Source: Stephanodiscus triporus (Eukaryota > Bacillariophyta > Thalassiosirophyceae > Thalassiosirales > Thalassiosiraceae). Taken from it: DNA of 10,632 bases. The translations under genes were made by a program, and so were the position numbers. The stretch is taken from NCBI GenBank assembly GCA_036939755.1, contig JALLAZ010001031.1, forward strand, positions 1-10,632, read 5' to 3'. Below are positions 7,022 to 10,632 of this stretch, in pieces. The notes under the pieces were generated by a model. That model did not search any database. It saw only the letters and a list, made by a program, of their open reading frames with translations, and was not told the DNA's origin. Every line of letters begins with the position of its first letter. Position 1 is the stretch's first letter.

Positions 7022-7840
7022 TCACTGTTGCATCGTCATGAATTTTTCGAATGACACGCGCTCCAGCAACTCGCTGCCTGGGCACGTGAGTCCGAATTGT
7101 CCGTCGGCCATGCTGGATTCGGGCCTCGAAAGACAAACGCCGGCGACATCCCCGGAGGTCCTGCACCAAACGCAATCGTTTCCGCTCGCATCCTTGGATC
7201 CTCCGCACGCCGTCTCGGCGTCATCCGCGACCCAGGCCGCCTTGAAGCAATTCACGTCCGGAATTCCGGTCCGGATGACATCCTCGGCGGGATACAGATA
7301 ATCCATCGAGGGGCAGGTGAGGCCGTACTTTCCATTGACCATGATCGCCTCGTCGTTCGAGAGACACGCGCCGGCAGCGTCGTCGTGATCACCACCCCCC
7401 GCGGAGCACCAAACGCAGGGCGAATCATCTTTCGCCCTCGACTCTCCGCATGTGATCTTGGCATTCTCCCCGTCCCACATGGAATGGAAGCAGCTGAAGT
7501 CGGGTGGGGTGGGCAGTGCCGTCGTCCTCGTCGCGGCGACGTCGACGATGCTGTCCTCGCGCGGATCGGTGTAGTTGGGACAGGGAATTCTCATGATCTC
7601 AACGACGTCCCTGGCGTTTGCGCGCGAGATACAGATCCCGTCATCCCCCTTCGTCTGGCACCATACGCAATTTCCCGTCCCGTCGGACGAGGCTTCTTGT
7701 TCGCACACATCGACGGTGTTGGCCTTCTTGAAGCAGGAGGCGTCCGGCGGTGTCAGTCGGGGAGTCTCCTTGACTGGACCGCCGCGTAGGGCCGAGACGC
7801 TGGCGACGATGGCGAATAGGGAGACGAGAAGGAATTTCAT
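7022..7840 (-). CDS. Secreted protein with three six-cysteine repeats
   Basis: A 272-residue single-exon frame. Residues 1-17 (MKFLLVSLFAIVASVSA) form a typical signal peptide with cleavage expected after SVSA. The mature part has three tandem units of about 75-80 residues, each with six cysteines in one pattern: C36/46/58/61/70/87, C117/131/142/145/159/176 and C198/212/223/226/236/253. Each unit reads roughly PDxxCF...C...CVWC...G.C.S....G..GLxCP. Units 2 and 3 are closer to each other than to unit 1. Eighteen cysteines, all in the repeats, suggest three domains with three disulfides each and an extracellular or cell-wall location. The function is unknown. Similar CxWC...GVC repeats occur, from memory, in diatom secreted proteins of unknown role. 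The start has G at -3 and lies 336 bases from the divergent phosphatase start. Confidence 0.88.
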   Translation of the reverse strand: MKFLLVSLFAIVASVSALRGGPVKETPRLTPPDASCFKKANTVDVCEQEASSDGTGNCVWCQTKGDDGICISRANARDVVEIMRIPCPNYTDPREDSIVDVAATRTTALPTPPDFSCFHSMWDGENAKITCGESRAKDDSPCVWCSAGGGDHDDAAGACLSNDEAIMVNGKYGLTCPSMDYLYPAEDVIRTGIPDVNCFKAAWVADDAETACGGSKDASGNDCVWCRTSGDVAGVCLSRPESSMADGQFGLTCPGSELLERVSFEKFMTMQQ

Positions 7841-7899
7841 TTCAGTGGTGTCCGATGTTGTGAGAATGCAACAGTGATGTGTTTTTTGCTGTGAGACGA

Positions 7900-8012
7900 G
7901 AGAGCCTCTCTGTTTTTGAGATCCTACGAACAGACGGAATCAATATTGAGCCGAGAGCCTCTCTGTGTTTTGAGATCCTACCATACGAAAACAGACGGAA
8001 TTAATATTGAGC
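7900..8012. repeat. Tandem direct repeat (52 and 60 bp)
   Basis: Copy 1 is 7900-7951 and copy 2 is 7953-8012. Both begin GAGAGCCTCTCTG, continue with TTTTGAGATCCTAC and ACAGACGGAAT, and end AATATTGAGC. Copy 2 has one extra G early, an 8-base insertion near its middle and a C-to-T change. Each copy opens with the inverted repeat GAGAG-C-CTCTC. Similarity is high enough for a recent duplication. Confidence 0.85.
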
Positions 8013-8035
8013 TGAGGGCCACTATCCTTACTGGA

Positions 8036-8074
8036 ACTTACTTACTCTACTTACTTACTACTCGTACTTACGAG
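8036..8074. repeat. TTAC-type simple repeat with a terminal palindrome
   Basis: Bases 8036-8071 are built of ACTT/TTAC units with interruptions. The right end is CTCGTA-CT-TACGAG (8061-8074), a 6-bp inverted repeat with a 2-base centre. Confidence 0.6.
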
Positions 8075-8176
8075 CGAGGCGAACTGTGAAATATGTTTTG
8101 TGTGGTTCGGACCCCCCTTCCCGTTGGTGTCACATTATCATTGAATCATTCAATAGAGTCGTGAAATAAAAGTCTC

Positions 8177-9691
8177 ATGACGAACCATCCTGAACGGCAT
8201 GCAATCTCACCCACTCAGCTATCATTCTCAATTTGCATTTTTATTTCGGTCCTAACAACGATCAGTGCCTTCATTCCAAAGGACAGCCCTCAACTGCTAA
8301 GAATGTCGTCGCCTTCGCGTCTTAATACTCCTACTGCTTTGCATCAATCATCTAAACATCAGCAACAACGATTCATATCTGATTCATCGCCTACTAATGA
8401 CACGACAGCAGCGCTGACACCGTCGATGTCACCGGCGAAAACAACAACGTCTACATTATTCCCGCCAACATCCAAATATCATCCAGATCGAGACGGAATA
8501 TCACGAAGAAGGCGATGGCTTGTGGTGGACTTCGACGGGACGTGTACTGAACACGATACAACCCCGTTACTGCCTCGATTAGCCGCCTTTGCTACGCGAC
8601 AGCGTTCATCTTTTATCTCAGCTGATGGCGAAAATTATGGGTTATCTATTGCAGACATGAGCGATAATTTGCTACACAAGCAAGACTTGGAACGCCGTCT
8701 TGTTCAGTTTCAGTGTCTAGAGGACGAATTCGTGAAACGTTACGACAAGGCGAAATCATCTCTACTATCTAATAATAAAGAAACGCCGAGTCAAGGGGAA
8801 GGCAAAGATCTAAAATCCATTCATGACATTTTGGATGGCTTAGACGAACCATCGACCATTGTCACAGGAATGGTTAGCGATTCACGTGTACTGGCGGGAT
8901 TGGGAGATTTGACCGCAAGCGAGTTGGAGGGGGCGTTGCAGCTTTATGGGATTTCAACTGCCACCGATGACGGATTATCAGAAACCGCCGAGTTGGGCAG
9001 TATCGGGGACGTGCAGATATTGGACGATGATGCAAGAGATGATTCAAACGGCGAATTTCGAAAGGTAATCGTTAGGTTAAGGCATGGTTGTGAGGGTACA
9101 TTGGCACGTATCCTATCAGAAAATGATGAGGATGAATCAGGTCATAAGGAAGATTCGTCATCCTGTTTAGGTTGGAGCCTTGCGGTCCTTAGCATCAACT
9201 GGTGCCCTGCTCTGATCGACGCATCTCTTATCCAGCCTGTATTGAAAAGACGACGAAGTGCTCTGGGTGTCAATTCGTGTACGACAGAAGTACCGATTTG
9301 GAGCAACCAAGTTGATGGCAACGGTGTGGTATCGTTACATGTTCCCGGGGCGTCGGCAAAGAGGGATCGGATCATTGAATTGAGACGACATATACAAGCG
9401 AGGAGAGGTGGTTCAAGTGTGATTGTGTACGTTGGTGATTCACCGACTGACTTATCTGCTCTCCTCGAGGCTGATATTGGAGTCATTATTGGGAACTCTA
9501 GTTCAATTAATATGTTGGCTGCGCGTTTTTTTATTCAGGTTAAGCCATTGCAGCATCGCAATCAACATGGCTTTGGGGATATCCTGGATGGCAACCATGG
9601 CAACTGGCGTAAGCAGAAGCTGTTGTGGCGAGCAGAAAGCTGGAAAGAAATAGACGATATGTTGATCCAGCTTGAAGAGCGTTGGTCGTGA
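8177..9691 (+). CDS. HAD phosphatase, TH2-like thiamine monophosphate phosphatase, plastid-directed
   Basis: A 504-residue intronless frame. Residues 15-31 are hydrophobic and end ISA|FIP, matching the diatom plastid presequence, where cleavage precedes Phe (ASAFAP motif). A Ser/Thr-rich, acid-poor transit-like stretch follows to about residue 110. HAD motif I is VVDFDGTCTEHDTT (nucleophile D118, acid D120). Motif II is LSINWCPALIDA (S339). The motif III Lys is probably K395 (SAKRDR). Motif IV is VYVGDSPTDLSALLEADIGVIIG (D421, D425). The WCxxLI segment, SRVLAGL (237-242) and GDSxxDLxxLLEADIG resemble the HAD domain of plant TH2, which hydrolyses thiamine monophosphate to thiamine; no TenA domain is present. 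Motifs I and II are about 220 residues apart, longer than I expect, with acidic inserts near 195-215 and 265-330. Thiamine monophosphate as substrate is inferred. Third codon positions are more mixed than in neighbouring genes. Confidence 0.85.
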   Translation: MTNHPERHAISPTQLSFSICIFISVLTTISAFIPKDSPQLLRMSSPSRLNTPTALHQSSKHQQQRFISDSSPTNDTTAALTPSMSPAKTTTSTLFPPTSKYHPDRDGISRRRRWLVVDFDGTCTEHDTTPLLPRLAAFATRQRSSFISADGENYGLSIADMSDNLLHKQDLERRLVQFQCLEDEFVKRYDKAKSSLLSNNKETPSQGEGKDLKSIHDILDGLDEPSTIVTGMVSDSRVLAGLGDLTASELEGALQLYGISTATDDGLSETAELGSIGDVQILDDDARDDSNGEFRKVIVRLRHGCEGTLARILSENDEDESGHKEDSSSCLGWSLAVLSINWCPALIDASLIQPVLKRRRSALGVNSCTTEVPIWSNQVDGNGVVSLHVPGASAKRDRIIELRRHIQARRGGSSVIVYVGDSPTDLSALLEADIGVIIGNSSSINMLAARFFIQVKPLQHRNQHGFGDILDGNHGNWRKQKLLWRAESWKEIDDMLIQLEERWS

Positions 9692-9907
9692 ATTGTATGA
9701 CATCCTTAATAATTGTAGGATTTTAGTGTCAGCTAATCCACTGGAGACAAAAAAATCAATTATGTTCACACCTGTCAATTATGTTTTGATCACTGCATTT
9801 TCACCTTGGAAAATAATTCTTTGTCCCTAGTAGATTCATATGCTCTCAGGGTATCACATACCACATCCATTGGTTGGCCGTAGCCCACCTGTTTGAGCCT
9901 GCCGACT

Positions 9908-9928
9908 CGATCGTCGCGACGACGATCG
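9908..9928. repeat. CGATCGTCG palindrome
   Basis: CGATCGTCG (9908-9916) and CGACGATCG (9920-9928) are perfect 9-bp arms around CGA. The core ATCGTCGCGACGA (9910-9922) recurs at 10492-10504, where ATCGTCGCGACGAT (10492-10505) is itself a perfect palindrome inside the right-edge coding frame. Confidence 0.65.
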
Positions 9929-9995
9929 CGTTCGTCGACGTCTGCGACCGACTTATTTCGGATTCGCTTTTATTTTATCCGTCCCGTCGCCGCCG

Positions 9996-10031
9996 ATGCG
10001 ACAATGCGACAGCGGAACTCGTTTTGTCGCA
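9996..10031. repeat. Tandem ATGCGACA and matching inverted copy
   Basis: ATGCGACA is repeated exactly in tandem at 9996-10003 and 10004-10011. TGCGACAA (9997-10004) is the inverted match of TTGTCGCA (10024-10031). This could be a binding-site cluster for the gene starting at 10226; function unknown. Confidence 0.5.
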
Positions 10032-10225
10032 GCGAAAAGAATTCGAATGTGATCCGGAGATACGTCATTATTATCATTGAGTCACAGTAAGACACGAGGT
10101 TCAGGATAAAGGCTAGAGTCTGCGCGACTGGAAAATAAAAAATCATTTGTGTTATCATATTATTATTATCTTCCCTCTCTGGTACTCTAGACGATATCTG
10201 CCACTGCAATAAATCACCAAAAACA

Positions 10226-10632
10226 ATGATCAAATTCAGCCGCTCCTCGCGGAGGACGAAGCGGTCCTCTTCCGTCACCCCCCCCCCCCCCGACCGCCCC
10301 GGCGGCGCGACCGTCGTCGTCCCTCCCCCCACCACCAGGGGGGGGGCAGCCGGGACGTCGTCGTCGTCGTCGTCGTTGACCCCCTCCTCTCGCCCCCGCT
10401 CGGGCGGGAGTCCGTCGGAGAGTCCTATCCCTCCTCCTCCCGCCCCCCGGGGGACGAGCTCCGGCGGCGGCGGCGGCGGGGGAGGAGGAGGATCGTCGCG
10501 ACGATACTCCAGCGCGGTCTCCGTCGCGTCAATTAGCAGCGCGTCCGTCTTCACCCCGAGCGTCGCCCCCAGGGGGGGCGGGGGGGGAGGGGGGGTCGCG
10601 GGACGGGAACTGCAGCCGAGCTCGGCGCGGCT
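10226..10632 (+). CDS. Partial CDS, Ser/Pro/Gly-rich low-complexity N-terminus, cut by the right edge
   Basis: From the ATG at 10226 (context AACAATG, A at -3) the frame stays open for 135 codons to the window end. The protein starts basic (MIKFSRSSRRTKRSSS) and continues with Pro4, Ser6, Pro4, Gly10 and Gly8 runs, separated by Ser/Arg segments such as RRYSSAVSVASISSASVF. No folded domain is visible, and such a region would be disordered. A basic, Ser-rich start could suit a nuclear or phosphorylated protein, but there is no real evidence. The alternative minus-strand frame over 9970-10554 has the mirror low complexity (Pro10, Asp6) and a less plausible continuation. Upstream sequence is AT-rich and leader-like, which favours the plus strand. 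Long C and G runs make assembly errors possible here. Confidence 0.5.
   Translation, partial: MIKFSRSSRRTKRSSSVTPPPPDRPGGATVVVPPPTTRGGAAGTSSSSSSLTPSSRPRSGGSPSESPIPPPPAPRGTSSGGGGGGGGGGSSRRYSSAVSVASISSASVFTPSVAPRGGGGGGGVAGRELQPSSAR
10278..10291. repeat. C14 homopolymer in the right-edge coding frame
   Basis: Fourteen consecutive C bases follow the Val-Thr start of codons 17-18 and encode Pro4. A length change not divisible by three would shift the downstream frame. As given, the frame stays open on both sides. Confidence 0.85.

Larger units (their letters stand above)
7841..8176. promoter_or_regulatory. Shared divergent promoter region
   Basis: These 336 bases separate two divergent start codons (7840 minus, 8177 plus), so both 5' leaders and core promoters must fit here unless they overlap coding sequence. 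It contains the 52/60-bp direct repeat, a TTAC-type simple repeat with a palindrome and an AT-rich stretch before 8177. No clear TATA box was identified for either gene. Confidence 0.55.
9692..10225. other. Intergenic region before the right-edge gene
   Basis: The left part is AT-rich and suits a 3' flank. Bases about 9895-10035 are rich in CGAC/GTCG and hold the repeats listed separately. A 68-codon frame at 9874-10080 starts from TTG, shows no motif and is not accepted. The last 80 bases are the probable leader or promoter of the gene starting at 10226. Confidence 0.45.

Noticed and set aside
7097..7789. 230-codon plus-strand frame opposite the secreted protein
   Set aside because: It starts without ATG and lacks motifs, while the minus strand has a signal peptide and three regular cysteine repeats.
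9874..10080. 68-codon plus-strand frame
   Set aside because: It starts from TTG, has no motif and overlaps a repeat-rich intergenic block.
9970..10554. 194-codon minus-strand frame with Pro10 and Asp6 runs
   Set aside because: It is the mirror of low-complexity DNA. Its C-terminal half runs through AT-rich intergenic sequence and the plus-strand frame has the better start context.

Overview
The window looks like nuclear DNA of a diatom, most likely a centric species. This is an inference from three things: GT-AG introns of 139-263 bases inside otherwise compact genes, a plastid presequence with a Ser-Ala-Phe cleavage site of the diatom (ASAFAP) type, and two genes that resemble diatom-type protein families. 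No bacterial, viral or organellar signature was seen, and no rRNA, tRNA or CRISPR array was found.

Layout from left to right. Bases 1-428 are a pyrimidine-rich open frame on the minus strand that runs off the left edge and is only a candidate gene. Bases 429-1664 are non-coding and unusually rich in inverted repeats, including a hairpin with a 15-bp stem. Bases 1665-3838 (+) encode a two-exon chromatin-type protein with a complete eight-cysteine CXXC zinc finger, a Tudor-like segment and a degenerate SET-like region. After a 930-base gap, bases 4769-6188 (+) hold a three-exon NAD(P)-dependent oxidoreductase of the Gfo/Idh/MocA type. After a further 830-base gap, a minus-strand gene (7840-7022) encodes a secreted protein built from three six-cysteine repeats. 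It is divergent from a plus-strand gene (8177-9691) for a HAD phosphatase resembling the thiamine monophosphate phosphatase domain of plant TH2, with a predicted plastid presequence. The 336-base region between these two contains a 52/60-bp direct repeat and probably serves both promoters. The right edge (10226-10632, +) holds the start of a Ser/Pro/Gly-rich low-complexity protein cut by the window end.

The genes do not form an obvious pathway, as is usual in a eukaryotic nuclear locus. The most notable item is the CXXC/Tudor-like/SET-like protein. Its last zinc ligand lies across a splice junction, so both the intron model and the domain call support each other. The TH2-like phosphatase is the second: it appears as a stand-alone plastid-directed HAD enzyme. 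All functional calls come from motifs read by eye, and no database search was run.
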